Shown one piece after another: positions 1 to 9,234 of a DNA stretch of 64,000 nucleotides. This DNA comes from UBA1765 sp045629945. GTDB lineage: Bacteria > Fibrobacterota > Fibrobacteria > Fibrobacterales > Fibrobacteraceae. How positions within the stretch are numbered: the first letter of the stretch is position 1; each line of letters opens with the position of its first letter. A program made the translations under genes and the position numbers. The notes beneath the pieces are model-generated. The model did no database searches. It saw nothing but the letters and a program-made list of their open reading frames with translations, and was not told the DNA's origin. Location of the stretch: positions 62,001 to 126,000 of the forward strand of contig JAZQSE010000035.1 of NCBI GenBank assembly GCA_045629945.1, given 5' to 3'.

Positions 1-680
1 ACGCGTTCACTAAAAATTGAAATCACAGTTCCTAGTGAAAATAACAACGCCCCTTTAATAAAAGTGCATTTTATCTCTTTAGAAAATAAGCATTTTGAAT
101 GAAAGGCTAGTACAAAAAAAACTAAACCAAGAAACGCAGAATCTAAACTAAAAGGTAACCGGAAAAGCATTTCATCACTTGAAATATTTGCCAGAATAAT
201 TCCAACTCCAGCCATTATAAGTGTTAATAACAATTGTACTTTCAAGGAACGTTTTAGAACAAAGTAAGCTAAAAGTTGAACACAAAAATAACATGGCAGA
301 AACCACAAAACCGCATTCATTATCAAATAATGATTATAATTAACCCCATAAAAAATTCCAATTAATGGATGATAAGGCGAAATATTTAAAAGCGCATCTG
401 CACCAAATTTTTGCCCGACAAAAAACCAAAAGATATAAGAGAGAATAGCAAAAGAGAAATACGGAACTAAATAAGTCTGAGTTTTCTTTTTTAAAAATTT
501 TGAAAATTGTTCATTCGGCGTTTTAAAAGTCAAGCCACCTAAAAAGAAAAAAAGCGGCATGTGAAACGCATAAATGACTCGGTTCAAAGATTCAGGAAGT
601 TCAGTATGTCCAAAAACTACAAGAAAAATTCCAATAGCTTTTGCAAAATCAATCCAAAAAACGCGCTGCTTAGAAGGCAT
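1..680 (-). CDS. Acyltransferase 3 family membrane protein, 3' end outside window
   Basis: The minus strand is open from an ATG at 680 to the window edge, about 226 codons, with no stop, so the C-terminus is missing. The translation begins MPSKQRVFWIDFAKAIGIFL, then VFGHTELP and IYAFHMPLFFFLGG. This is the N-terminal signature of membrane acyltransferase 3 proteins, which include the OatA type and O-antigen or glycan O-acetyltransferases. The conserved His of the GH motif and the Arg/Asp of the first helix are visible. Several hydrophobic segments follow, consistent with an integral inner-membrane enzyme that transfers acyl groups to envelope glycans. The start lies 11 nt after the stop of the TPR lipoprotein gene, so the two are probably co-transcribed. 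The acceptor substrate cannot be told from sequence. Confidence 0.85.
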   Translation of the reverse strand, partial: MPSKQRVFWIDFAKAIGIFLVVFGHTELPESLNRVIYAFHMPLFFFLGGLTFKTPNEQFSKFLKKKTQTYLVPYFSFAILSYIFWFFVGQKFGADALLNISPYHPLIGIFYGVNYNHYLIMNAVLWFLPCYFCVQLLAYFVLKRSLKVQLLLTLIMAGVGIILANISSDEMLFRLPFSLDSAFLGLVFFVLAFHSKCLFSKEIKCTFIKGALLFSLGTVISIFSER

Positions 681-691
681 TATAAAATCAA

Positions 692-2083
692 TTATTCAAT
701 CGCAGGAACAAACAAAAATTTTGTTTCTCCAGACTTAACTTGAATATTATTAAAATTGAAGGATTTAACAATACTTCCATTTTTATTCAAAGCACTAACT
801 TCTACACTATGATTCCCTGCATCAACAGGCAAACGAGTCATATAAATATTATGTGGGTAAAAAAGTCCTATTCTCAAATCAGCTTGTTCAAGTTGAGATT
901 GAGCAATATCTGTACCAAGGTTTGTCACCAAATTCAGCAAGGCATTTTCCGTTTGCATCGCCTGTTTTGCTTTCTGAGCAGCAAAGGTACGCAAAGCTAC
1001 TCGAAGAGCCGTTCTACCTACCGTTACATTTCTATCATCATCTAAATTCTGAGTAAGTTCCAAATCTGTATCGAGCATTGATTCTAACTTTTCTTGTTTA
1101 GAACCTAAACGAACATTAAAGCCATTGACTCTTGAATTCAAAACTTTTTTCTCTGGCAAACTAAAGCCTATATGAAAAGACATCCCTTGATCAGCATTTG
1201 GCATAATTGGAGCAATCATTGTGAAATTTGTTGTACGGCCAGTTTGCGGATCTTTATAATTCAAATTCAAACCACCACCATTTACAAAAGTTCCTGACAT
1301 ATAAAGTTCTCCAAGAATCGGGCTGTGACCGCCATAAGCCACTACGATAATTTCTTGTTTCTTTTCGCGGCTTTCTTGTGCTTTAGGAAAAACAAGTGGC
1401 GTATGTTCAAAAGATTTTAAATCATCAGCTCTGTCATTTGCAACAAGCCTATCACACACAAACCCCCAAACTTCTTTTGGTAACGGATGCTTACTTTCGT
1501 CATAAGCTTTTACTGTTTTATAATAAGCAATTGCAGCATCGTCAGACTCGTCGGCAAGTTCATAAACTAAAGCACCAAGGTAACGCAAAAAACCATTATC
1601 ATTTACTTTTTTATTGTCCTTTTGATAAAGTTGCTCCATCGCTAGCTGGCCTCTGCGAACTTCTACCGCAGCACCATCGATATCGCCTTTAGCTAAAAAG
1701 TTAAGCACCTGAATTTCATAAAGCAATAAAAGTTCAAAAGGCCTTGCTCTATATGGGCGAACATTATCATTTGTTGCAATCGCTGCGGCTTCATTTGTCA
1801 CAGAGCGAGCATACAAATCGTCGTAAACTTGGGCTGCGGCGGTTAATTCTTTAATACTTGCATCAAAATCTTTATTGTAATGGTGCAAAATACCTAAATC
1901 CAAATGATAGAGAAATTTCGTATTTTCTCCGTATAAATCTGCTTGTTCTTTTTTTATAGTTTGAATGGCGCCACTAAAGCCATGCTTTTCATAAGCAGGA
2001 GCGAGTGCCTCGTAACGAGTCATTGATTTATTTGCACAAGCGCAAAGAAAAATAGTTGCAAAAATTAATAGATATTTTTTCAT
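692..2083 (-). CDS. COG3014-like TPR lipoprotein
   Basis: The 463-residue protein begins with a lipoprotein signal peptide (MKKYLLIFATIFLCACANK, lipobox CAC near residue 16), so it should be membrane-anchored. The first half reads like alpha-helical tetratricopeptide repeats (LGILHHYNKDFDASIKEL, then ALVYELADESDDAAIAYY). The second half is beta-rich and ends with a small domain (SVEVSALNKNGSIVKSF). This matches, from memory, an uncharacterised lipoprotein family (COG3014) that in other Gram-negative bacteria lies beside lpoB/ycfL-type genes. Here an LpoB-like gene is the next intact upstream gene on the same strand, which supports a role in envelope or peptidoglycan synthesis. The function itself is unknown. 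Confidence 0.7.
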   Translation of the reverse strand: MKKYLLIFATIFLCACANKSMTRYEALAPAYEKHGFSGAIQTIKKEQADLYGENTKFLYHLDLGILHHYNKDFDASIKELTAAAQVYDDLYARSVTNEAAAIATNDNVRPYRARPFELLLLYEIQVLNFLAKGDIDGAAVEVRRGQLAMEQLYQKDNKKVNDNGFLRYLGALVYELADESDDAAIAYYKTVKAYDESKHPLPKEVWGFVCDRLVANDRADDLKSFEHTPLVFPKAQESREKKQEIIVVAYGGHSPILGELYMSGTFVNGGGLNLNYKDPQTGRTTNFTMIAPIMPNADQGMSFHIGFSLPEKKVLNSRVNGFNVRLGSKQEKLESMLDTDLELTQNLDDDRNVTVGRTALRVALRTFAAQKAKQAMQTENALLNLVTNLGTDIAQSQLEQADLRIGLFYPHNIYMTRLPVDAGNHSVEVSALNKNGSIVKSFNFNNIQVKSGETKFLFVPAIE

Positions 2084-2089
2084 AAGTTA

Positions 2090-2309
2090 AAAGATAAAAT
2101 TTTTCAAGCAAATTCATTTTATAAAATTCACCAAGAATACTCAACACTGACCTTAAGCAATTAGTCAAATACAAAACAATATTTCCTTCAACAACAGACT
2201 CATTCGGGTAAAGCTCTTTACCTTCTGGAACTCGGAACCATAATTTTGCATGATAATCTTTCAATGCTATAGTCCCTGTATTCTTAATGATGACTTGTGG
2301 CTTAAACAT
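2090..2309 (-). pseudogene. Short beta-sandwich-like coding remnant
   Basis: A minus-strand reading frame starting at the ATG at 2309 reads MFKPQVIIKNTGTIALKDYH followed by AKLWFRVPEGKELYPNES, which looks like genuine protein. Downstream the translation loses protein-like character, and the frame runs on to a stop at 2028, overlapping the start of the TPR lipoprotein gene. The good part resembles a beta-sandwich of the kind in carbohydrate-binding modules. Its position between lpoB-like and COG3014-like genes also allows a decayed YcfL-type lipoprotein. No signal peptide is present. I call it a fragment; its origin is uncertain. Confidence 0.35.
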
Positions 2310-2470
2310 ATTCTTTTCCCTGGAACCTAAAAAAATACAATCCATCACTATTAATATTATCGTCTGTAATATAAATATTCTGATTACGAACTATTCTAAG
2401 TAGATTCATATAAAAATAACTCAACGCTCAAAAACTCTTTTGAAACTCCAGCGAAGCTAATGGTTTTCTG

Positions 2471-2515
2471 TTTAAAAAAAAAACTTCCTTTGGTTAAAAT
2501 CCAAAGGAAGTTTTT
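2471..2515 (-). terminator. Rho-independent terminator of the lpoB-like gene
   Basis: A perfect 10-bp stem, CTTCCTTTGG (2484-2493) with CCAAAGGAAG (2501-2510), closes a 7-nt loop. It is flanked by an A-run at 2473-2483 and a T-run at 2511-2515. Read on the minus strand it gives a hairpin followed by a long T-tract just after the lpoB-like stop. Because the A-tract lies on the other side, it may also work in the plus direction. Confidence 0.85.
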
Positions 2516-2529
2516 ATAAAACAAATAAA

Positions 2530-3135
2530 TTAAAGTTTTACGCCGCTTTGAGAAACATATTTTTTGATTTTCTTATCGCCAATCCAAAGCTTCTTATGGC
2601 TTTGTAAATCAGTAAGTTCAAGGTCAATCTGGTAGAAAATTACAGATTCACCACCTTCTTGGTCCACAATAGAATTCAAAGTACCTGTAAGCATTAAATC
2701 GGCACCTGTTTCCATGCCAGCTTCTTTACGAGTTTCTTCTGTAGTGTTTCCCATTTGGTCTGCAACTTCTGCACGAAGTTCTGCACGAGCTTCAGCATTT
2801 GCCACAAAATCCACCATACCAGAATTGATTAAAGCGCGTTCCATATCTTTGATGAAAGTTTCTACGCTAATGTGTTCATGGCTTTTATTGCGAACTTTGC
2901 CCACTACAACCGTTGGATTACGGCCTAAATCTTGAGCCATTTTGCTGTACCATGGTCTATTCAAGCAATCGTTAATCATTTCGTCAGCCACTAAACGAGA
3001 ATCAGTATCATTCCATTTTCCAGAAAGATCTGTCGTAGAAGAAGCATCTATACGCGAAACCTTCTTACCGCCGCCACCACATGCAACGAGGAAAGCTAAT
3101 GAACAAAATACGAAACATTTAAAAATTTTTGACAT
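2530..3135 (-). CDS. LpoB-like penicillin-binding protein activator lipoprotein
   Basis: This 201-residue lipoprotein (signal MSKIFKCFVFCSLAFLVACG, lipobox VAC) matches the LpoB/COG3417 family. Supporting stretches are a GKWNDTDSRLVADEMINDCL segment, PTVVVGKVRNKSHEHI, the FIKDMERALINSG helix, and TGADLMLTGTLNSI followed by YQIDLELTDLQSHKKLW. In Enterobacteria LpoB crosses the periplasm from the outer membrane and stimulates the bifunctional PBP1b. Outside that group family members are mostly uncharacterised, so partner identity is inference. It is divergent from murJ, another peptidoglycan-synthesis gene, across 74 bp, and a strong terminator follows its stop. The N-terminal Gly-rich linker after the lipidated cysteine (CGGGG) is typical of such tethered lipoproteins. 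Confidence 0.8.
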   Translation of the reverse strand: MSKIFKCFVFCSLAFLVACGGGGKKVSRIDASSTTDLSGKWNDTDSRLVADEMINDCLNRPWYSKMAQDLGRNPTVVVGKVRNKSHEHISVETFIKDMERALINSGMVDFVANAEARAELRAEVADQMGNTTEETRKEAGMETGADLMLTGTLNSIVDQEGGESVIFYQIDLELTDLQSHKKLWIGDKKIKKYVSQSGVKL

Positions 3136-3209
3136 ATTTTCTCCTTGAATAGTTATTGAATAAAAATAAAAAATAACTGTATTAAAAGTAGAATTTTATA
3201 TTTCACTTT

Positions 3210-4769
3210 ATGAATAAAGCTGCTTTAATTATAGCTATAAGTATGTTAGCCAGTCGCGTTCTCGGTATTCTCCGCGAAATGCTTCTTGCTCATAATGCCG
3301 GAACTGGTCTTGAAAAAAACGCCCTTGACCTTGCTTTTATGATTCCTGACATATTAAACCATGTAGTGAGTACTGGTTTTTTGTCTATCATTTTCATTCC
3401 TATTTTCACGGGGTATCTCGTTTCTTCTGAAGAAGATAAAGGCTGGAAATTTTTTAGCAATGTATTAACAACCATTGGAGTTTTTTTGCTTTTGCTTATT
3501 ATCCCTTCTTTTATATGGATGAAAGAACTTTTAGAACTTTTTACAGCGGCTGATTTAGACGAAACTTTGCTTGAACGCGCGACTTATTTTGGACGTTTAA
3601 TTTTACCAGGCCAATTATTTATTTTTGCCGGGAGTATTTTAGTTGCCGTTCAACATACACGAAAACAATTTTTAATTCCATCATTAACTGGAGTGATTTA
3701 CAACGCTGCCATTATTATCGGAGGCGTTTTACTTTCATCAAGAGGTTTAGAAGGTTTTGCATTAGGTGTTCCTGTTGGCGCTTTTATCGGCTTTTTTGCT
3801 TTGCAAATTTTGGGAGCCCATCGCGGAGGCGTTCATTACAAACCTATTATTTCACCTTTCGCACCAGATTTTTTACGCTACTTAAAAATGATGTTACCAA
3901 TGTCATTAGGCGTTGGGAGTATGTTTGCCTTAGAATTTGTTATCAGAAGTTTTGGTGGCGCATTTGGCTCAAGCGGAATTTCTGCTTTGAATTACGCATA
4001 CCGCGTTATGTACACTTTAGTTGCCGTATTCGGTTTTTCTGTTGGGGTCGCTTCTTACCCTGATATGGCACGCCTTGTCAAAGAAGGAAACTTAAGCCTT
4101 TTAAACCAAAAAATCTGGAAAAGTTTGTCACGAATGTTTTGCGTTTTAACGGCAGCGGTAATTACTGTATGGGCGCTATCTTTCCCAGCAGTACGAATTC
4201 TTTTTGAACGTGGTGCTTTTTCTAGAGAAACGTCTGAATTAGTCGCAAACATTCTTCGCTGGTATTTACCTGTAAGTTTCGGACTTTGCCTGCAAGCCGT
4301 TTTAGTGCGGAGTTTTTATGCAGCAGAGCGCATGTGGACTCCAACCATTTTAAACACAGGGATTTTTGCATTAAGCATTCCTGCCTACATTTTTACAGCA
4401 CCTCTTTTAGATATTTACTCTGTCCCTGTTGTAGGTGCAAGTTGTGCTATTATACAAGTGATTTCTATGATTTTCCTTTGGGCAAAACGCAATGGAAAAG
4501 AAGGCATGAATGAAGCGATTAAAAACATGCTTTTAGCCATAATTTCTTTTGGTGCTATGATTGCTGTTGCTCTTGGTTTAGATTTTATTTTCCATTCATT
4601 TATGCGCGAATGTAATTTTGTTTTACTACTCTTGTTCAGCGTAATTTCAGGCATTATACTCTTTTCTTTAACGCTCGTTTTACAATCTATTTTAGGAAGT
4701 AAAGACGCAAAAGATATTTTGTACGAATTATCCGGAAAGATTTTAAGAAAATTGCATTTAAAGAAATAA
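3210..4769 (+). CDS. murJ: Lipid II flippase MurJ (MviN)
   Basis: The 519-residue polytopic membrane protein starts MNKAALIIAISMLASRVLGI, then LREMLLAHNAGTG, the classical MurJ/MviN opening. It has about 14 hydrophobic segments across its length, the usual size for the MOP-superfamily flippase. Segments such as SALNYAYRVMYTLVAVFGFS and FPAVRILFERGAFS match conserved MurJ regions. It moves lipid-linked peptidoglycan precursor across the inner membrane. It is divergent from the lpoB-like gene and lies 23 nt upstream of the GH44-like gene in the same direction. Read-through into that gene is possible, but a functional link is not implied. Confidence 0.93.
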   Translation: MNKAALIIAISMLASRVLGILREMLLAHNAGTGLEKNALDLAFMIPDILNHVVSTGFLSIIFIPIFTGYLVSSEEDKGWKFFSNVLTTIGVFLLLLIIPSFIWMKELLELFTAADLDETLLERATYFGRLILPGQLFIFAGSILVAVQHTRKQFLIPSLTGVIYNAAIIIGGVLLSSRGLEGFALGVPVGAFIGFFALQILGAHRGGVHYKPIISPFAPDFLRYLKMMLPMSLGVGSMFALEFVIRSFGGAFGSSGISALNYAYRVMYTLVAVFGFSVGVASYPDMARLVKEGNLSLLNQKIWKSLSRMFCVLTAAVITVWALSFPAVRILFERGAFSRETSELVANILRWYLPVSFGLCLQAVLVRSFYAAERMWTPTILNTGIFALSIPAYIFTAPLLDIYSVPVVGASCAIIQVISMIFLWAKRNGKEGMNEAIKNMLLAIISFGAMIAVALGLDFIFHSFMRECNFVLLLLFSVISGIILFSLTLVLQSILGSKDAKDILYELSGKILRKLHLKK

Positions 4770-4792
4770 TAACTTTTTGAAAAAGGGTTCTT

Positions 4793-6745
4793 ATGGGTGT
4801 ATCTAAATTTTCAAAAATAACTGGCCTATTGTTACTATCTGGGTTGTTTGTTTCTGCATTAGCAGATATTAATATTTCTGTTAATGCTAAACAAGGTATT
4901 AAAAAAATTTCTCCTTACCTTTTTGGAAGAAACATTGGAACCATTGATGAAAAAACAGATACTCTTTCACAAACAGAATTAACTTTCATGAATCAAATTG
5001 TAGAAGCAGGGCTTCACATGATTCGGGCAAACCAGGGAAACAATGCGACACGTTATAATTTCCGCAAAAAATTCAGCGTTCACCCTAATTGGTTTAATAA
5101 TGTCAATAACCAGAATTGGGATATTTCTGCAAAAAAAATTCTTGAAAATATGCCAGGTGTTGACGCTATGTATGCCTTTCAAATGTCTGGCTATGTAGCC
5201 AAAACTCAAGAATACAATTTTGATGATTGGAATTACTATATAACTCATAACAATACATGGCCTTCTGATAAAGATTTGAATCTTGCCGGCGGCGGCATTA
5301 TCGCCGATGATGGAAAATCAGCTATAAAAGAAGGCGACCCAACTCTTTACAACCAGGAATGGCCACTGGATTCTTCAGTTGCAATTATTCCTTATTGGCG
5401 TGATAGTTTAAAATTTGATATGAACCGTTTGCGTTATTGGAGTATGGATAATGAAGTTGAAATTTGGCGCTACACGCATGACGATTTAAATTTGCCCGTT
5501 ACTGCTGATTTCTTGGTGGAGCGTTATATTGATTTAGCGAAAAAAGCCCGTGCACAATGGAAAGATATTAAACTGACCGGGCCTGTAACAGCCGGCGAAT
5601 GGGATTGGTGCGTTATCCGGGATATTGAAGAAGAGGAACATTTAATTAATCGAGATGGGAAAAAATATTGTTGGCTTGAATATTTTATCAAACGAATTTC
5701 TGAAGCGCAAAAAACTTCAGGCATCCGCTTGTTAGATATGTTTGATATTCATTGGTACCCTACTGAAAAAGATTACGAATCCCGCATGAACTGGCACCGG
5801 GTTCTTTTTGATACAACTTATAATTATCCTGGAGCTAATGGCATTAAGTTTATTAACGGCTACTGGGATGATAACCAAACAAAAGAATATATTTTAAAAC
5901 GCATCAACGATTGGCTCACACAATATTTTGGAAAAGATCATGGTATTACATTAGGTATGTCAGAAACCAGTTTAAAAGATGACAACGCCATGGTTACGGC
6001 TTTAATTTATGCGTCGTTTCTTGGTACAATGATTGATAATGGTGTAGAATTTTTCACCCCATGGACTTGGGACCCCGGCATGTATGAAGTTGCTCATTTA
6101 TTTAGCCGTTATGGGAAATCATTTCGCATAGAGTCAAATTCTACTCATGATTCTTTAGTGTCTGCCTATAGTTCTATCAATGCTACAGGAGATTCTTTGA
6201 CAGTGATATTAGTAAACCGGTCTCAAAATGATTCACAGAAAATAAATTTATCTGTAAAAGATTTTAATGCTATTGTAGAAAACGCAAAAACCCTTTCACT
6301 CACAGGACTCACTGGCGAAACATTTATTTCGCATTCTGAAAATGCTTTAAAAAGCGGAAAGGTTTTAGTTTCTTCAACTGGAGATATTTCTCTGACATTA
6401 CCAGAAAAATCTATTACAGCGATTCTTTTAGAAAGTGCAAATCCAAGCATAATTTCGTCTTCTAGTTTTGCTGAATCTAGTTCTTCAGAAAGTTCTTCTA
6501 ACTTGCCAATGTTACACTTTAATAAATCAGGTATCAAATTTGAAAATAATTCTTGGGTTATTTATAACCCTTCAGAGTTGCCTTTAATTGTGGAAATTTT
6601 TGATTTCCTTGGGAACCATATTTTGCGTAAAAATGTGTCAGAAAAAAATTCTCTTTTAAATTTGGATGCTTTAAAAGCCGGCCCTTATTTAGTGAAATTT
6701 AAATCGCCACATGAACAAGGTTTTCAAAGAATTTTTCTGAAATAA
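4793..6745 (+). CDS. Secreted GH44-like glycoside hydrolase with C-terminal tail
   Basis: The 650-residue protein has an N-terminal signal peptide (about residues 1-24, ending SALA). The catalytic part has YWSMDNEVEIWRYTH, where the DNE motif at 219-221 would supply the acid/base Glu221. DIHWYP lies at 318-323, and GMSETS (Glu391) would be the nucleophile. This pattern (DNE..LW..TH, then HWYP, then E) is characteristic of GH44 endoglucanase/xyloglucanase enzymes of clan A. The usual Pro after DNE is Val here. A Ser/Glu linker (about residues 560-578) leads to a terminal beta-sandwich (IVEIFDFLGNHILRKNVSEK and onward) resembling a secretion or sorting tail. Exact substrate is inferred, most likely beta-glucan. 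Confidence 0.75.
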   Translation: MGVSKFSKITGLLLLSGLFVSALADINISVNAKQGIKKISPYLFGRNIGTIDEKTDTLSQTELTFMNQIVEAGLHMIRANQGNNATRYNFRKKFSVHPNWFNNVNNQNWDISAKKILENMPGVDAMYAFQMSGYVAKTQEYNFDDWNYYITHNNTWPSDKDLNLAGGGIIADDGKSAIKEGDPTLYNQEWPLDSSVAIIPYWRDSLKFDMNRLRYWSMDNEVEIWRYTHDDLNLPVTADFLVERYIDLAKKARAQWKDIKLTGPVTAGEWDWCVIRDIEEEEHLINRDGKKYCWLEYFIKRISEAQKTSGIRLLDMFDIHWYPTEKDYESRMNWHRVLFDTTYNYPGANGIKFINGYWDDNQTKEYILKRINDWLTQYFGKDHGITLGMSETSLKDDNAMVTALIYASFLGTMIDNGVEFFTPWTWDPGMYEVAHLFSRYGKSFRIESNSTHDSLVSAYSSINATGDSLTVILVNRSQNDSQKINLSVKDFNAIVENAKTLSLTGLTGETFISHSENALKSGKVLVSSTGDISLTLPEKSITAILLESANPSIISSSSFAESSSSESSSNLPMLHFNKSGIKFENNSWVIYNPSELPLIVEIFDFLGNHILRKNVSEKNSLLNLDALKAGPYLVKFKSPHEQGFQRIFLK

Positions 6746-7423
6746 TTCTTTTCATCTTGAAAATAGATTGCCGCGCCGTGCATTCAGCACGGCTCGCAAA
6801 AACAAGTTTAGGATTGTCATGGCGAACGTAGTGTGGCCATCTTGCTTTTTGTCATTACGAGCGTAGCGAAGTAATCCAAAAACAAGTGCTGCTTGCAAAC
6901 AGATTGCGGCAGTCACTACGTTTCTTTGCAAGCGACAAGAATCGGGTGGCAAGTGTAAAAACAAGTTGTTATGGCGAGAGGCTTTTAAGATGACGCGGCC
7001 ATCTTGGCTTTTGTCATTACGAGCGTAGCGAAGTAATCCAAAAACAAGTGCTGCTTGCAAACAGATTGCTTCCACCACGCCACAAATGTGGCTCGTGGCA
7101 GGCTCACATTTAGGCTTCGCGGAAAAATCTTTTTACTCCATCGCGAGTGACAAAAGTGGGCAAGTGTAGAACTAGCAAGTAGATTGCCACGCCGTGTATT
7201 CTACACGTCTCGCAATGACAAGAACCGGGTGCAAGAACTGCGTGGCGAGTGTAAAGGCGCAAATGACAAGTCTTGGAAAAAGAGAATTGCAGCAAATTAC
7301 TAGCGAATGAGAAACTGCGCGGCAAGTTCGCTAGCAAGTGTCCTTTTGCAATAAAAAGGTTTGTCGACGATTCGAAATTTATTTCGAATCACCTTTCCAT
7401 AAAAAGAGAAATTTTATTTTTTT
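6746..7423. repeat. Gene-free block of dispersed palindromic repeats
   Basis: I see no credible gene in this stretch. It is built from repeat units. The segment 6847-6907 recurs without change at 7010-7070 (61 nt). It contains the motif GTCATTACGAGCGTAGCGAA and a GTGCTGCTTGCAAACAGATT section. REP-like hairpins lie at 6765-6806 and 7181-7222; the latter recurs exactly, on the opposite strand, at 58016-58057. Short open frames here translate to repeat-derived sequence such as GLLRYARNDK and are not genes. The block ends just before the lptC-like gene, whose promoter must be in or after it. Confidence 0.85.
7181..7222 (+). repeat. REP-like hairpin element, copy matching 58016-58057
   Basis: This 42-nt unit begins AGATTGCCACGCCGTG and ends CTCGCAATGACAAG. 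Its centre can fold as CGTGT-ATTCT-ACACG. The reverse complement of the whole unit occurs exactly at 58016-58057. A diverged copy at 6765-6806 has centre CGTGC-ATTCA-GCACG, so the base pair closing the loop changes on both sides at once. Confidence 0.8.
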
Positions 7424-8074
7424 ATGCGGTTTTTTGCCGCGTTTATTTATATGTTTGGGTATATGGCACGGATTTTGCTTATAAAAACTTCTGGCGTTAC
7501 GCGAATGCTTGTTTTGACATTTGTCGCGTTGTTTTTTGTGGCGTGTGCTGAGCTAGAAGAAGAAAATACGGCGTGGAATCCAAAAGAGCGTCCTGGTATG
7601 CTTTTTAATGATACGACTTTGCTCGATTTTTATGAAGGTGAAGTGCTTTCTTGGCGAATGAAAACGGCTTATCTTGAACGCTGGGAAAAGGATGGGAAAA
7701 TTTTTGTGAAGCCTGTGCTTGTGGATATTTATGATTCGCTTGGGAATTATGCTGCATTTTTGCGGGCCGATTCTGGGACGCTTGATATGAAATTGACTCA
7801 TGTTTTTGCGTATGGGCATGTGTTTGCTTTGACGCCTAAAGGGGCTTCGGTGCGGGCCGATTCTTTGCTTTGGCATAAAAAGGATAATATTGTGCGGACA
7901 GATAGCCCTGTTCGTGTGGTAAGTGAAGATGGCGATGTTTTGCAAGGAACTGGTTTTAGAAGTGATACGCAAATGGAGAGTTTTCAGATTCTTGCCAATA
8001 TTACAGGGATTTTTCAGGATGCTGCACGAAGGTTGAAAGAAGAAGATAAAAAGCAAGCGGAGGCGCATCGGTGA
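7424..8074 (+). CDS. lptC: LptC-like LPS export protein
   Basis: The frame encodes up to 216 residues. An internal Met (codon at 7505) opens a good lipoprotein-type signal (MLVLTFVALFFVACAE, Cys after VA), so translation may really start there or at 7466. No strong ribosome-binding site decides it, so the longest form is reported. The periplasmic part has the repeated beta-strand pattern of the LptC/OstA fold, such as VDIYDSLGNYAAFLRADSGT and SVRADSLLWHKKDNIVRTD. LptC links the inner-membrane ABC complex LptBFG to LptA in lipopolysaccharide export. It overlaps the next gene (GTGA at 8071-8074), and lptB is two genes downstream, which supports the call. Confidence 0.75.
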   Translation: MRFFAAFIYMFGYMARILLIKTSGVTRMLVLTFVALFFVACAELEEENTAWNPKERPGMLFNDTTLLDFYEGEVLSWRMKTAYLERWEKDGKIFVKPVLVDIYDSLGNYAAFLRADSGTLDMKLTHVFAYGHVFALTPKGASVRADSLLWHKKDNIVRTDSPVRVVSEDGDVLQGTGFRSDTQMESFQILANITGIFQDAARRLKEEDKKQAEAHR

Positions 8075-9234
8075 GATTCTTGCTTTGTCTGTTGCTTTTT
8101 GCGACTTTCGGGTTTACTCAAACGAAACCGCTTATTATGAAACATGCGGATAGCCTTGCGGCTATGAAACGTTCTGGCTATTTGTTGCTTAAAGGTTATG
8201 TGCATTTTGTCCATGATAGTGTGCAGTTTAAAACGATGCGGGCAACCTGGAACAGAAATGCTGATATTGTGCAGTGTGAAGGCGATTTTTTGTTTACTCA
8301 CCCAAATGGTTTTATTAAAGCAAAGAGTGGTATTTATCAGAAACGTATTGAATTTGCTTCGGCATCGGGAAATGTGGTGGCAAAGGATTCGCTTGGAGAA
8401 TATGCGTTTTTTGGCGAACGTTTGCAGTATGATAGAATCAAAAAAATTCTGACTATGCCTTTACGTCCTGTATTACACCATTATTCAAAAAATAAAGACA
8501 AGAATGGTGAAATAGATACGCTTTCAATTAAAGCAGATTGGATTAGCTATAAACAAGACGATGAATTTGCTGAAGCGTTTAAAAATGTGGTTTTAGAACA
8601 CAATGGTATGACCGTGACTTGTGATACGGGATATTTTAATAAGAAGGAAAACTGGATTTCTATGAAGGGACATCCTAAATGCTTATTGGAAAATCACGAG
8701 TTGAGCGGCGATTCCATTTTTTTGCGTTTAACTCCTGATGGTAAAGGTTTAAAGTCTGCGCTTGTGATTCAAAATGCCCATGGTATCCAGAAAGAACCTA
8801 GAAAGAAACGGAAACCCGGAACACATACTGAAGCTTTTGGCGATACTCTTTATGCTGAGTTTGATGGGAAAAAACTTTCTCGACTTTATGTGAATTTGAA
8901 TGCTCATGGTTTCTTTTTTGAAGATGATTTACCGGAGTATAAAAATTTAATGGAAGGCGCGCGCTTAGATCTTTCTTTTAAAAATGGAAAAATGGAAAGA
9001 GCAACTATTTCTGGGAGCGCCCAGAGTACTTATTTCTATGTGAAAAAAAATCGGACGGTGGCCGGGAAGAACGTGGCTTTGGGCGATACGATTCATATAG
9101 ATTTTGCTCCAGAGAAAAATCAAGTGAAACAGTTGAAAGTCCAAGGTGGAAAAAATCCATCTAGCGGGCGTTATATTAATCTGGAAAATAAAGAAAGCGT
9201 TAAAGATTCTACTAAAAAAGGAAATCCGTTATGA
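8071..9234 (+). CDS. OstA/LptA-like periplasmic protein
   Basis: The 387-residue product starts at a GTG that overlaps the lptC-like stop, and ends in an ATGA overlap with lptB. It has a signal peptide (RFLLCLLLFATFGFTQT). The rest is repeated short beta-strands of the OstA (LptA/LptD N-terminal) type: GYVHFVHDSVQFKTMRATWN, SGIYQKRIEFASASGNVVAK, DTGYFNKKENWISMKGHPK. It is roughly twice the length of E. coli LptA, so it probably contains a double beta-jellyroll. It likely forms part of the periplasmic bridge that carries LPS to the outer membrane. No lptD, lptF or lptG is in the window. Confidence 0.7.
   Translation: MRFLLCLLLFATFGFTQTKPLIMKHADSLAAMKRSGYLLLKGYVHFVHDSVQFKTMRATWNRNADIVQCEGDFLFTHPNGFIKAKSGIYQKRIEFASASGNVVAKDSLGEYAFFGERLQYDRIKKILTMPLRPVLHHYSKNKDKNGEIDTLSIKADWISYKQDDEFAEAFKNVVLEHNGMTVTCDTGYFNKKENWISMKGHPKCLLENHELSGDSIFLRLTPDGKGLKSALVIQNAHGIQKEPRKKRKPGTHTEAFGDTLYAEFDGKKLSRLYVNLNAHGFFFEDDLPEYKNLMEGARLDLSFKNGKMERATISGSAQSTYFYVKKNRTVAGKNVALGDTIHIDFAPEKNQVKQLKVQGGKNPSSGRYINLENKESVKDSTKKGNPL

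Noticed and set aside
6752..7337. Open frames of 108 and 75 codons on the minus strand
   Set aside because: They translate the dispersed repeats (GLLRYARNDK appears twice) and have no independent coding signal.
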